Source of the DNA: Pseudomonadota bacterium
GTDB lineage: Bacteria; Pseudomonadota; Alphaproteobacteria; Rhizobiales; Hyphomicrobiaceae
DNA length: 64,000 nucleotides
Reading direction: 5' to 3'
Assembly: GCA_023410905.1 (NCBI GenBank)
Contig: JAEYPL010000031.1
Location: forward strand, 37,353 to 101,352
Notes under the pieces: model-generated
What the model saw: only the letters and a program-made list of their open reading frames with translations
What the model was told of the DNA's origin: nothing
Databases searched by the model: none
Part shown: one piece after another, positions 35,371 through 42,611 of the stretch
How the letters are laid out: every line of letters begins with the position of its first letter
Numbering within the stretch: position 1 is the stretch's first letter
Made by a program: the position numbers and the translations under genes

Positions 35371-36540
35371 ATGAAAGCCCTGTGCTGGCACGGCAAGAAC
35401 GATGTGCGTTGTGAGACCGTGCCCGATCCTAAGATCGAGCACCCACGCGACGCGATCATCAAGGTGACGGCCTGTGCCATATGCGGATCGGATCTCCACA
35501 TCTACAATGGCATCATCCCGAATATGGAGAGCGGCGACATCATCGGCCATGAGACCATGGGCGAGGTGGTCGAGGTCGGGCGCGAGAACACCAAGCTCAA
35601 AGTTGGTGACCGCGTCGTCGTTCCGTTCACTATTGCTTGTGGCGAGTGCTTCTTCTGCCAACGCGGCTACCACTCCGCTTGCGAGCGCACTAATCCCGAT
35701 CGTGACAAGGCTGCTGAGCTTTGGGGCAATTCACCAGGGGGCCTCTTTGGATACTCGCATCTGCTCGGCGGCTACTCCGGCGGTCAGGCAGAATATTTGC
35801 GTGTACCTTACGCCGACGTCGGCCCCATCAAAGTGCCCGCCAGCCTCAGTGACGATCAGGTCCTGTTTCTCTCGGACATCTTCCCCACCGGCTACATGGC
35901 GGCCGACTACTGCAATATCCAGGCGGGCGACACGATCGCTGTCTGGGGCTGCGGTCCCCTCGGGCAATTCGCCATTCGCAGTGCATTTCTGCTCGGCGCG
36001 GAGCGCGTAATCGCGATCGACGCCGTGGCGGAACGACTTGCGCTTGCCGAGGCCGCAGGCGCCAAGACGCTGAACTTTCGCGACCACGATATTTACGAGA
36101 ACATCATGGAACTGACCAAGGGACGCGGCGCAGACGCTTGTATCGATGCTGTCGGTACGGAGGCGGACGCTACGGCAAGCCTCGATTCCATGATCGATCG
36201 CGTGAAAGTGGCGACATATCTCGGTACCGATCGTCCGCATGTCCTGCGCCAAGCCATTCATTGCTGCCGAAATTTCGGTACCGTGTCCATCGTCGGCGTG
36301 TATGGCGGCTATCTCGACAAGATCCCAATGGGATCGGCAATCAATCGCGGCTTGACGTTTCGGATGGCGCAGACGCCTGTGCAACACTATCTGCCGAGGC
36401 TGCTCGACCGCATCGAGAAGGGCGACATCGATCCTTCCTTTGTCGTGACCCACAGCGGAAAGCTCGACGAGGGGCCGGAGCTCTACAAGACGTTCAATGC
36501 CCGCGCCGACGGATGTGTGAAAGTCGTATTGCGCCCTTGA
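35371..36540 (+). CDS. Zinc-dependent alcohol dehydrogenase, GroES-like
   Basis: 389 residues of the medium-chain dehydrogenase family. Catalytic-zinc ligands are visible in CAICGSDLHIYNG and GHETMGEVVEVG; the structural-zinc lobe CGECFFCQRGYHSACERTN has the four Cys of this class. The Rossmann motif is VWGCGPLGQFAIRSAFLLGA. Length and the FGYSHLLGGYSGGQAEYLRV stretch place it in the glutathione-independent formaldehyde-dehydrogenase-like subgroup, whose members oxidise aldehydes or alcohols. It follows the SDR gene after ten bases with GGAG before the ATG. It could detoxify formaldehyde from demethylation reactions such as sarcosine oxidation; this is inference. Confidence 0.88.
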   Translation: MKALCWHGKNDVRCETVPDPKIEHPRDAIIKVTACAICGSDLHIYNGIIPNMESGDIIGHETMGEVVEVGRENTKLKVGDRVVVPFTIACGECFFCQRGYHSACERTNPDRDKAAELWGNSPGGLFGYSHLLGGYSGGQAEYLRVPYADVGPIKVPASLSDDQVLFLSDIFPTGYMAADYCNIQAGDTIAVWGCGPLGQFAIRSAFLLGAERVIAIDAVAERLALAEAAGAKTLNFRDHDIYENIMELTKGRGADACIDAVGTEADATASLDSMIDRVKVATYLGTDRPHVLRQAIHCCRNFGTVSIVGVYGGYLDKIPMGSAINRGLTFRMAQTPVQHYLPRLLDRIEKGDIDPSFVVTHSGKLDEGPELYKTFNARADGCVKVVLRP

Positions 36541-36673
36541 GGCTAACTCCAATTTCGGCTCGACCGCGCCTTTGAATGCGGTCCAACTGCTTTGCCTGAT
36601 CTGTTGACGCAGAGTGCGATGCTCGATGCGCAAGTTCGGAACTAAAGCCGTGCCTTCCAGCTCACCATATGAT

Positions 36674-36709
36674 GTTCCACACGTGGAACGGGTGGGCTCC
36701 CAGTTTGTT
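36674..36709 (+). promoter_or_regulatory. EcfG-like promoter with an embedded operator-like palindrome
   Basis: GGAAC at 36685-36689, then 16 bases, then TGTT at 36706-36709, one base off the EcfG consensus, 45 bases before the ATG of the sugar dehydrogenase. Overlapping it is a 16-base perfect inverted repeat, GTTCCAC-AC-GTGGAAC at 36674-36689, whose right arm contains the -35. A repressor or activator bound there would compete with or assist the sigma factor. The 189-base gap after the alcohol dehydrogenase otherwise holds nothing recognisable. Confidence 0.5.
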
Positions 36710-36753
36710 ACGCAATCAGTAGTCCGGGAATGGAACAGGGTCCGGAGAGTGAC

Positions 36754-38136
36754 ATGCGCAAATTGAACGCATTGGTCGGAGTTTGCCTGAGTAGCGCGAT
36801 GATTATCACGGCAGCCGCTTCTGCATCTGCACAGTACTCATCTAACGGCACGCCCGGCTACGGCCCGAAGCCCGAGCTGCCGGAGCCAAAGCAATCGTGG
36901 TGGCCGACGCTGAACTGGGCCCGGGTCAATCCATGGCCAGAGGGTACGAAACCGCGACCTGCGCAAGGCGCTGAAGTAATCGCCTTCGCCAAGGACCTGA
37001 AGCATCCGCGCTGGCTGCACATTCTACCCAACGGCGATGTCCTGGTCGCGGAGGCCGCAAGCCTTCCAGCCGATTCGTGGAACCCGCGCACGATCGTGCA
37101 GAACTGGGCCATGCGGCGGGCCCGTTCGATCACGGAGAACGCCAATCGCATCACACTCTTGCGGGATGCAGATGGAGATGGCGTTGCAGAAGTGCGCGAG
37201 ACGTTTCTCGAGAACCTGCGCCAGCCGTTCGGCATGGCCCTCATCGGCGATCAGTTCTACGTCGCCAATACCGACAGCGTCGTCAGATACACGTACCAGG
37301 AAGGCGCCACCCGCATCTCAGGAGAGGGCACGAAAGTCGTAGACCTTCCGGTCGGTCATCACTGGACGCGTACGCTGATTGCTAGCCCGGATGGCTCGAA
37401 ACTCTACATCACAGTCGGATCGGGCAGCAATATCGGCGAAAAAGGCATGGGCGTCGAAGTAGACCGCGCGACGATCATGGAGTTCGATGTCGCGACGAGC
37501 CGCGTGCGCATCTTCGCTAGCGGGCTGCGTAATGCCAATGGCATGGCATTCGAGCCGACGACAGGCGCTCTCTGGACCGTCGTGAACGAACGTGACGATA
37601 TCGGCGACGATACGCCGCCCGACTATCTTACGTCCGTCATCGATGGCGGATATTATGGCTGGCCATACAGTTACTGGGGCAAGATCGTAGACGAGCGTGT
37701 CCAGCCGCAGCGCCCGGATTTGGTGGCACGCTCGATCACGCCGGACTATGCGCTCGGCGCGCATACTTCGTCGCTCGGGCTGGCTTACTACGAAGGGACT
37801 GGCCTGCCGGAAGGATTCCGGCGCGGTATGCTCATCGGCCAGCACGGCTCGTGGAACCGCCAAGCGTACAGCGGCTACAAGGTTGTCTTTGTACCATTCG
37901 AGAACGGCCGGCCAAACGGTGCGCCCGTGGACTTGCTTTCCGGGTTCATCAATGATGACGGCAGCGGCGAAGTCTTTGGCCGACCGGTTGGCGTTGCTGT
38001 CGATCGGCAGGGTGCGGTGCTTGTGGCGGACGACGCCGGCGACACCATATGGCGTGTGAAGGGACAAGGCGGGCCGTCGCAACAGCAATCACTCAATGGC
38101 GCAATCCCAGAGACTCCCGCCAAGGCGATCGAATGA
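36754..38136 (+). CDS. Periplasmic PQQ-type sugar dehydrogenase (sorbosone dehydrogenase family)
   Basis: 460 residues. A Sec signal covers residues 1-26 (hydrophobic core VCLSSAMIITAAA, cleavage after ASASA), so the enzyme is periplasmic. The rest is a six-bladed beta-propeller with family motifs: HPRWLHILPNGDVLVAEA, NRITLLRDADGDGVAEVRE, GLRNANGMAFEPTTGALWTV, NERDD and YYGWPYSYWG. Homologues oxidise aldoses or sorbosone with PQQ. ATG 36754 is chosen because the signal starts there and GGAG lies eight bases before. The gene runs straight into pqqA with 47 bases between, so enzyme and cofactor synthesis are probably co-expressed. The electron acceptor is not encoded nearby. Confidence 0.87.
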   Translation: MRKLNALVGVCLSSAMIITAAASASAQYSSNGTPGYGPKPELPEPKQSWWPTLNWARVNPWPEGTKPRPAQGAEVIAFAKDLKHPRWLHILPNGDVLVAEAASLPADSWNPRTIVQNWAMRRARSITENANRITLLRDADGDGVAEVRETFLENLRQPFGMALIGDQFYVANTDSVVRYTYQEGATRISGEGTKVVDLPVGHHWTRTLIASPDGSKLYITVGSGSNIGEKGMGVEVDRATIMEFDVATSRVRIFASGLRNANGMAFEPTTGALWTVVNERDDIGDDTPPDYLTSVIDGGYYGWPYSYWGKIVDERVQPQRPDLVARSITPDYALGAHTSSLGLAYYEGTGLPEGFRRGMLIGQHGSWNRQAYSGYKVVFVPFENGRPNGAPVDLLSGFINDDGSGEVFGRPVGVAVDRQGAVLVADDAGDTIWRVKGQGGPSQQQSLNGAIPETPAKAIE

Positions 38137-38183
38137 ACGAACGGTACGATGTGCACTTTTCATCAACTAGACAGGAGATCTCG

Positions 38184-38297
38184 ATGAAGACGAAGACAAA
38201 GGATAAGAAGCGCACCTGGAGCAGGCCCATTGTGCAAGATGAGCAGTGCGGCATGGAAGTGACGAGCTACGCAAGTGCGTCTCTCGAAAGGTCGTAA
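38184..38297 (+). CDS. pqqA: PQQ precursor peptide PqqA
   Basis: 37 residues. The Glu and Tyr that become PQQ are in GMEVTSYASAS, with the invariant E-x3-Y spacing. Basic residues and WSRPIV before it fit the leader bound by PqqD and PqqE. AGGAG sits seven bases upstream of the ATG. It is slightly longer than the common 23-24 residue form, with an extended Lys-rich N-terminus, as in some methylotrophs and rhizobia. It is followed after 29 bases by pqqB. Confidence 0.9.
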   Translation: MKTKTKDKKRTWSRPIVQDEQCGMEVTSYASASLERS

Positions 38298-38326
38298 GAG
38301 CACTCCCTTGCAATGATGCGCGCTTG

Positions 38327-39241
38327 ATGATCGTCCGCATTCTTGGATCGGCAGCGGGCGGCGGCTTTCCGCAATGGAATTGCAATTGCGCAAATTGTGC
38401 TGCCGTCCGGGCCGGTGAATTAAATGTAATCGCGCGCACTCAGACGTCCGTGGCCGTGTCTGGTGACGGAGAGGATTGGGTGCTGCTCGATGCAAGCCCG
38501 GACCTCCGGGCCCAGATCGCCGTGGCGCCCGTTCTGCAGCCAGGGCGCGATGCCCCTGCGCGGTCGAGCCCCATCAAAGCCGTCGCGGTGACAGGATTCG
38601 AGATCGACCAAGTAGGCGGCCTGCTCAACCTGCGCGAGGGCCAGCAGTTTCACCTCCACGCCACAGCATTTGTGCACGCCTCGCTACGTGCGAACGAGAT
38701 TTTCAATGTCATGGGCGCCTCGACGGTCCAGCGCGATGAAATGCGCCTCGCGGAGGCGTTCTCGCCTCACAGTGGAGCATCGATCGAGATCATAGCGCAG
38801 CCCGTGCCGGGGAAGGTGCCCCTTCCTCATGCGGAAAAGTCGGAAGACGCGCCAGGTAGCGACGGCACTATCGCGCTGATCGTTCGTGATACGACGAGAG
38901 GCACGCGGATGGCGTATATACCGTGCTGTGCGGTGATCACCGATTCGGTGCTCGCGATGATCGATGGCGTGGATGTGCTGCTCTTCGATGGCACGCTCTA
39001 CGCGGATCGGGAACTCATCGACCAGGGGCTTTCCCAGAAGACGGGCGCAACGATGGGGCACGTTTCCATGAGCGGGGCGATGGGCTCCATAGCCCGCCTG
39101 CGCGATGTGGTAATCGGACGGCGCATCTTCATCCATCTCAACAACTCCAATCCAGTTCTGAGAGCGGACAGTCGAGAGCGGCGGACAGTCGTCGAAGCAG
39201 ATTGGGAAGTCGCGTATGATGGCCAGGAGCTGACTGTATGA
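38327..39241 (+). CDS. pqqB: PQQ biosynthesis protein PqqB
   Basis: 304 residues of the metallo-beta-lactamase-fold protein PqqB, an iron-dependent hydroxylase acting on the excised Glu-Tyr precursor. The N-terminus ILGSAAGGGFPQWNCNCANC is diagnostic, including the Cys pair. VLLDASPDLRAQI and the late FIHLNNSNPVL are also family blocks. ATG 38327 begins MIVRILG, the normal start; the frame continues upstream across pqqA without meaning. The stop overlaps pqqC (ATGA). Confidence 0.95.
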   Translation: MIVRILGSAAGGGFPQWNCNCANCAAVRAGELNVIARTQTSVAVSGDGEDWVLLDASPDLRAQIAVAPVLQPGRDAPARSSPIKAVAVTGFEIDQVGGLLNLREGQQFHLHATAFVHASLRANEIFNVMGASTVQRDEMRLAEAFSPHSGASIEIIAQPVPGKVPLPHAEKSEDAPGSDGTIALIVRDTTRGTRMAYIPCCAVITDSVLAMIDGVDVLLFDGTLYADRELIDQGLSQKTGATMGHVSMSGAMGSIARLRDVVIGRRIFIHLNNSNPVLRADSRERRTVVEADWEVAYDGQELTV

Positions 39242-39978
39242 AACCCGCAATGTCATCTGTGGCGTTCGAGGCGGCCATCCGGGAAGTTGGCCGCAATCGC
39301 TATCATGACAAGCACCCCTTTCATAAACTCTTACACAGTGGCCGGCTCGACAAGCGGCAAGTCCAGGCATGGGCGCTGAACCGCTATTGCTACCAGACAG
39401 CCGTTCCGCGAAAGGATGCGGCCCTGATCAGCCGCACGGATGACCGAGAGCTGCGTCGCGAATGGTTGCGTCGTATTCTCGATCACGATGGCAGCGGCGA
39501 TGATGAAGGCGGCATCGAGCGCTGGCTGCGCCTGACGGATGGTCTTGGGCTCGATCGCGCCTATGTCATGTCCATGCGTGGCGCGCTGCCGGCTACGCGC
39601 TTCGCGGTCGAGGCCTATATTCGCTTCGTCGGGGCCCGATCGTCGGTCGAAGCCGTTGCCTCTTCTTTGACGGAGCTTTTCGCGCCCGCTATTCATGAGC
39701 AGCGGATTGCCGGCATGTTGGCACACTACGATTTCATCGACGAAAGCGTTCTCACGTATTTCCGTCGCCGGCTGTCACAGGCCAATCGGGATGCGGACTT
39801 CGCGCTCGCATACATCAAGCAGAATGCCACGACGTTCGACATGCAGAGTGCGTGCGTCGACGCGGTGCGCTTCAAATGCGATGTGCTGTGGGCGCAACTC
39901 GATGCGCTCCATCATGCCTACGTTATGCCGGGTATGCCGCCGCCAGGCGCGTTCGAAGCAGGGACAAGGCATGGATGA
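39238..39978 (+). CDS. pqqC: Pyrroloquinoline-quinone synthase PqqC
   Basis: 246 residues, the cofactorless oxidase that performs the last ring closure and eight-electron oxidation to PQQ. YHDKHPFHKLLHSGRLDKRQ, WALNRYCYQTAVPRKDAALI and the helix around YVMSMRGALPATRFAVEAY match the family and include the active-site His, Tyr and Arg residues. It starts inside the pqqB stop and ends inside the pqqD start (eight-base overlap), so the genes are tightly coupled. The length is normal for a free-standing PqqC. Confidence 0.95.
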   Translation: MKPAMSSVAFEAAIREVGRNRYHDKHPFHKLLHSGRLDKRQVQAWALNRYCYQTAVPRKDAALISRTDDRELRREWLRRILDHDGSGDDEGGIERWLRLTDGLGLDRAYVMSMRGALPATRFAVEAYIRFVGARSSVEAVASSLTELFAPAIHEQRIAGMLAHYDFIDESVLTYFRRRLSQANRDADFALAYIKQNATTFDMQSACVDAVRFKCDVLWAQLDALHHAYVMPGMPPPGAFEAGTRHG

Positions 39979-40276
39979 GCACGCCATTGGTAACCCTGCC
40001 TCAGTAATGGATCTTGAGAGTCGACCGGTACTGCGACCTCACGTGAAGTTCCGCCATGATAGAGTTCGCGATCGCTGGGTCATTTTGGCGCCTGAGCGCA
40101 TTCTGACGCCGAATGAACAGGCAGTAGATGTGCTTCGCCTCTGTGACGGACAGAGGACGGTCGCCAATATCGCCGCTGAGCTGACCGAAACATACGATGC
40201 AGGGCCGGACACGATTGTCGCCGATATCCTCCCCATCCTGCAGGGCCTTGCGGATGCCGGCGTGTTGAGGTCATGA
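39971..40276 (+). CDS. pqqD: PQQ peptide chaperone PqqD
   Basis: 101 residues. PqqD binds the PqqA peptide and presents it to PqqE. RPVLRPHVKFRHDRVRDRW, LAPERILTPNEQAVDVLRLC and the closing LPILQGLADAGVL are the usual beta-hairpin and helix blocks. The ATG at 39971 overlaps the pqqC stop by eight bases, giving a 16-residue lead not conserved in the family; a later start is possible but none has better support. The stop overlaps pqqE. Confidence 0.92.
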   Translation: MDEHAIGNPASVMDLESRPVLRPHVKFRHDRVRDRWVILAPERILTPNEQAVDVLRLCDGQRTVANIAAELTETYDAGPDTIVADILPILQGLADAGVLRS

Positions 40277-41385
40277 GCGATCACTCTTCGCGCTCGGACA
40301 TGATCTCGGCGATCGAGCGGCCGGTAGGGTTGCTGGCCGAGCTGACGCATCGATGTCCGCTACAATGCCTCTACTGCTCCAATCCGCTGGAGTTGGATCG
40401 CGCGAGCGCCGAGTTGCCGACCGAATTGTGGCTCGATATCTTCAGCCAGGCAGCCGAACTCGGCATTTTGCAGCTCCACCTTTCGGGGGGCGAGCCAATG
40501 GCGCGCAAAGACATCGTCCCGCTCGTTGCGGGTGCAGTGCGCGCGGGCCTTTACACCAATCTCATTACCGCCGGCGTCACTCTGACCTCCGAGCGCGTGC
40601 GCGTACTCGCTGAGGCCGGTCTCGATCACGTGCAGATCTCATTGCAGGATACGACAGACGCGGGCACTGAGATCGTCTCGAACTTCCGCGGTGGTTTCGA
40701 GCGGAAGATCGCGGCGGCCAGAGCCGTTCGGGCGACCGGTCTGGCGCTTACCATCAACGCACCGGTTCATCGCCTCAATCTCGCCCGGCTGCCCGAAATG
40801 ATCGATCTTGCGGTGTCTCTCGGTGCCGGCAGGCTGGAAGTGGCTCACGTGCAGTACCTCGGTTGGGCTCTGCGCAATCGCGAAACACTCATGCCGACGC
40901 GGGATCAAGTGGAGCAGTCCGTTGCGACCGTCAATGCCGCGCGCGATCGACTGCGCGGCGTTCTCGCCATCGACTTTGTCGTACCCGACTATTACGCCGT
41001 CCAACCCAAGCCCTGCATGGGCGGTTGGGGGCGCCGGTTCATGGTCGTGGCGCCCTCGGGAGCAATCCTGCCCTGTCACAGCGCGCAATCCATTCCTGGT
41101 CTCACGTTCGAGAACGCTCGCGGCAGCACGCTGCACCATGCTTGGTTTCACGGCTCTGCCTTTCAAGCCTTCCGCGGTACGACGTGGATGAAAGAGCCCT
41201 GTCGATCCTGCCCGCAGCGGGAGATCGACTTCGGAGGTTGCCGTTGTCAGGCGATCGCGCTCACAGGGGACGCGACCAACACCGATCCCGTATGCGTGTT
41301 GTCGGAGCATCACGCTCAGCTCGGTAAATTACGGACCAGCGGGATGAGCGATGGTGATGCCCGCAAGCACTACCGCGGCTGGTAG
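40273..41385 (+). CDS. pqqE: PqqA peptide cyclase PqqE, radical SAM
   Basis: 370 residues. The radical SAM cluster ligands are Cys28, Cys32 and Cys35 in HRCPLQCLYCSNP, followed by the LHLSGGEPM motif near 75. The C-terminal SPASM region has Cys in KPCMGGWGRRF, ILPCHSA, PCRSCPQREIDFGGCRCQ and PVCVLS, binding auxiliary clusters. The enzyme links the Glu and Tyr of PqqA. It ends the five-gene pqqABCDE operon; no pqqF or pqqG protease gene is in the window, so the protease that releases the peptide must be encoded elsewhere. Confidence 0.96.
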   Translation: MSDHSSRSDMISAIERPVGLLAELTHRCPLQCLYCSNPLELDRASAELPTELWLDIFSQAAELGILQLHLSGGEPMARKDIVPLVAGAVRAGLYTNLITAGVTLTSERVRVLAEAGLDHVQISLQDTTDAGTEIVSNFRGGFERKIAAARAVRATGLALTINAPVHRLNLARLPEMIDLAVSLGAGRLEVAHVQYLGWALRNRETLMPTRDQVEQSVATVNAARDRLRGVLAIDFVVPDYYAVQPKPCMGGWGRRFMVVAPSGAILPCHSAQSIPGLTFENARGSTLHHAWFHGSAFQAFRGTTWMKEPCRSCPQREIDFGGCRCQAIALTGDATNTDPVCVLSEHHAQLGKLRTSGMSDGDARKHYRGW

Positions 41386-41390
41386 AGGCT

Positions 41391-41843
41391 CTAAGTGACA
41401 TTCCGCGCAACCTTGATCAGTGGAAGACCACTTTCGGGGTCGTGGACTTTCTGCAGATGAACTGGAGTTTCAGTAACAATGACCTCGAGAGTGGGGCGTA
41501 CATAACCCTTGTTGAGATGTCCGGCCCGCGCCGCTCCCGTTCGATCCGACAAGACTGCATGAACGTGCACCGCCGCCGTGCCATCGGGATCGCGCGCTAT
41601 ATCGCCAATGAGCGAGGCGACCTCAACTTGCTGATCGATCTTGATTGGAAGATACTTCTTGCTCTCCCAATCGAAGAACGCGAGCTCGGCAGCGGAAAGC
41701 GCGCCTATCGCGGTTATCTGGGCGCTCCCGATATTCTGAGATGCCGCAAATTCCTTCAGGCACGCCATTGCTTCGTCGCCGACGCTGAGGACAACCGCAA
41801 AAGTGCGCTTTCCATCAATCTCGTGCAGCTGCTTAATGCGCAT
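41391..41843 (-). CDS. PPC-domain (PCC/DUF296) protein
   Basis: 150 residues. The single-domain PPC fold, found in some bacterial DNA-binding-like proteins and plant AHL proteins, is indicated by FAVVLSVGDEAMACLKEFAA, ITAIGALSAAELAFFDW and AAVHVHAVLSDRTGAARAGH, whose His residues are typical metal or ligand positions. ATG 41843 is chosen inside a longer open frame; the upstream extension overlaps the zinc-protein gene. The start overlaps that gene's end by 11 bases, so it is the last gene of the three-gene stress operon from 42331. It is convergent with pqqE, five bases apart. The ligand is unknown. Confidence 0.83.
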   Translation of the reverse strand: MRIKQLHEIDGKRTFAVVLSVGDEAMACLKEFAASQNIGSAQITAIGALSAAELAFFDWESKKYLPIKIDQQVEVASLIGDIARDPDGTAAVHVHAVLSDRTGAARAGHLNKGYVRPTLEVIVTETPVHLQKVHDPESGLPLIKVARNVT

Positions 41844-42054
41844 GGCCCGACTCGTGGGTCGCACAATGGGCACAACAGAATAACTTGCCTCCAGCTTCGA
41901 CACCGTGGCCGATGATGCGGCACTCACAGTGCTCACATCGGGGTGCCATTGCGTGCACCGCGCATTCAAAGCTGTCGAAAGTCATCTCGCGCTGGCCCTG
42001 AATAACCTTGAAAGCCTTGTCGTAGTCGTTTCCGCACACATCGCATTTGGCCAT
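41833..42054 (-). CDS. Small Cys-rich zinc-binding, metallothionein-like protein
   Basis: 73 residues with nine Cys: C4 and C7, C31, C40, C43, C45, then FCCAHC at 60-64, plus several His. The first block, KCDVCGNDYDKAF, looks like a zinc-ribbon finger, while CEHCECRIIGHGVEAGGKLF and CC resemble bacterial metallothioneins (SmtA/PmtA type). It probably binds zinc or another soft metal as a store or sensor. ATG 42054 lies 10 bases after the preceding gene's stop, and its end overlaps the PPC gene. The operon starts from the EcfG promoter at 42440-42466, so it is likely induced in general stress. A zinc-ribbon role without metal storage cannot be excluded. Confidence 0.7.
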   Translation of the reverse strand: MAKCDVCGNDYDKAFKVIQGQREMTFDSFECAVHAMAPRCEHCECRIIGHGVEAGGKLFCCAHCATHESGHAH

Positions 42055-42064
42055 TGGGGTCTCC

Positions 42065-42331
42065 TCACTTATCTCCAAGTTCGAGCCATCCGGACCGGCT
42101 CTCGATGCTGTAGACACCATGGAAAGAAGCACCTCGGTCCCGTCCTGACGTCAGTCGCCCCAGCAACTTGAACGTGAAGCCGTCCGCTTCCTCATCCATA
42201 CGCTGAATGTCCGCATCGAAGGCGTCGCCCTCGACGCGGAAATGCACGTCATTCACGCCGGAGTGGGCCAGAGACCGTTGAAGCGCGGGTTTGTCGGGTC
42301 CGTCGACAATGGATAATCTTCGCGGTGTCAT
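42065..42331 (-). CDS. Small conserved-looking protein of unknown function
   Basis: 88 residues. Beta-rich and acidic, with GVNDVHFRVEGDAFDADIQR and a closing SRSGWLELG. I do not recognise the family. The gene is supported by one of the best ribosome sites in the window, AAGGAGGTG, ten bases before the ATG at 42331, and by its place between an exact EcfG minus-strand promoter (about 110 bases upstream) and the zinc-protein gene (10 bases downstream). The name of the family and the function remain open. Confidence 0.65.
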   Translation of the reverse strand: MTPRRLSIVDGPDKPALQRSLAHSGVNDVHFRVEGDAFDADIQRMDEEADGFTFKLLGRLTSGRDRGASFHGVYSIESRSGWLELGDK

Positions 42332-42439
42332 AGCTACGCACCTCCTTGTCTCAGCGAACGCGTGGTCGCCAAGTTACGTCCGCCTAGTTACGGCGCTGCG
42401 CCAACAGGGTGTGCTCCCCTCGCGCTCCTCGTTAGAAAC

Positions 42440-42466
42440 GGAACGAATTGGTTGGTCATCTGTTCC
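42440..42466. promoter_or_regulatory. Face-to-face EcfG general-stress promoter pair
   Basis: Minus strand: GGAAC (42466-42462), 16 bases, CGTT (42445-42442), an exact match, pointing to the three-gene operon at 42331. Plus strand: GGAAC (42440-42444), 16 bases, TGTT (42461-42464), one base off, pointing to the 24-residue gene at 42532 and the membrane-protein gene behind it. The geometry is the same 27-base palindrome as at 33806-33832, here GGAACG-N15-TGTTCC. A longer mirrored block, AACGGAAC at 42437 and GTTCCGTT at 42462, extends the symmetry. Confidence 0.78.
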
Positions 42467-42531
42467 GTTGGCAACTGACCGTGCATGGAAAATCACGGGT
42501 CAGCCGAGCCACACACATCGAGGAGCGCGCT

Positions 42532-42606
42532 ATGGACGGAATAATTTACCTTGTCGGTCTGATTGTCGTCGTCATGGCGATCCTCTCCGTTCTTGGTCTG
42601 AGGTGA
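42532..42606 (+). CDS. 24-residue membrane peptide
   Basis: Sequence opens MDGIIYLVGLIVVVMAIL and ends in LGLR: essentially one membrane helix with a short positive tail, the layout of stress-induced bacterial small membrane proteins. GAGGAG lies seven bases before the ATG. It ends just before the ATG of the 299-residue membrane protein (42612), so both probably share the EcfG promoter at 42440-42466. It is too short for most gene finders. Function is unknown; such peptides often bind and adjust a larger membrane partner, here perhaps the next gene product. Confidence 0.65.
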   Translation: MDGIIYLVGLIVVVMAILSVLGLR

Positions 42607-42611
42607 GTGCC

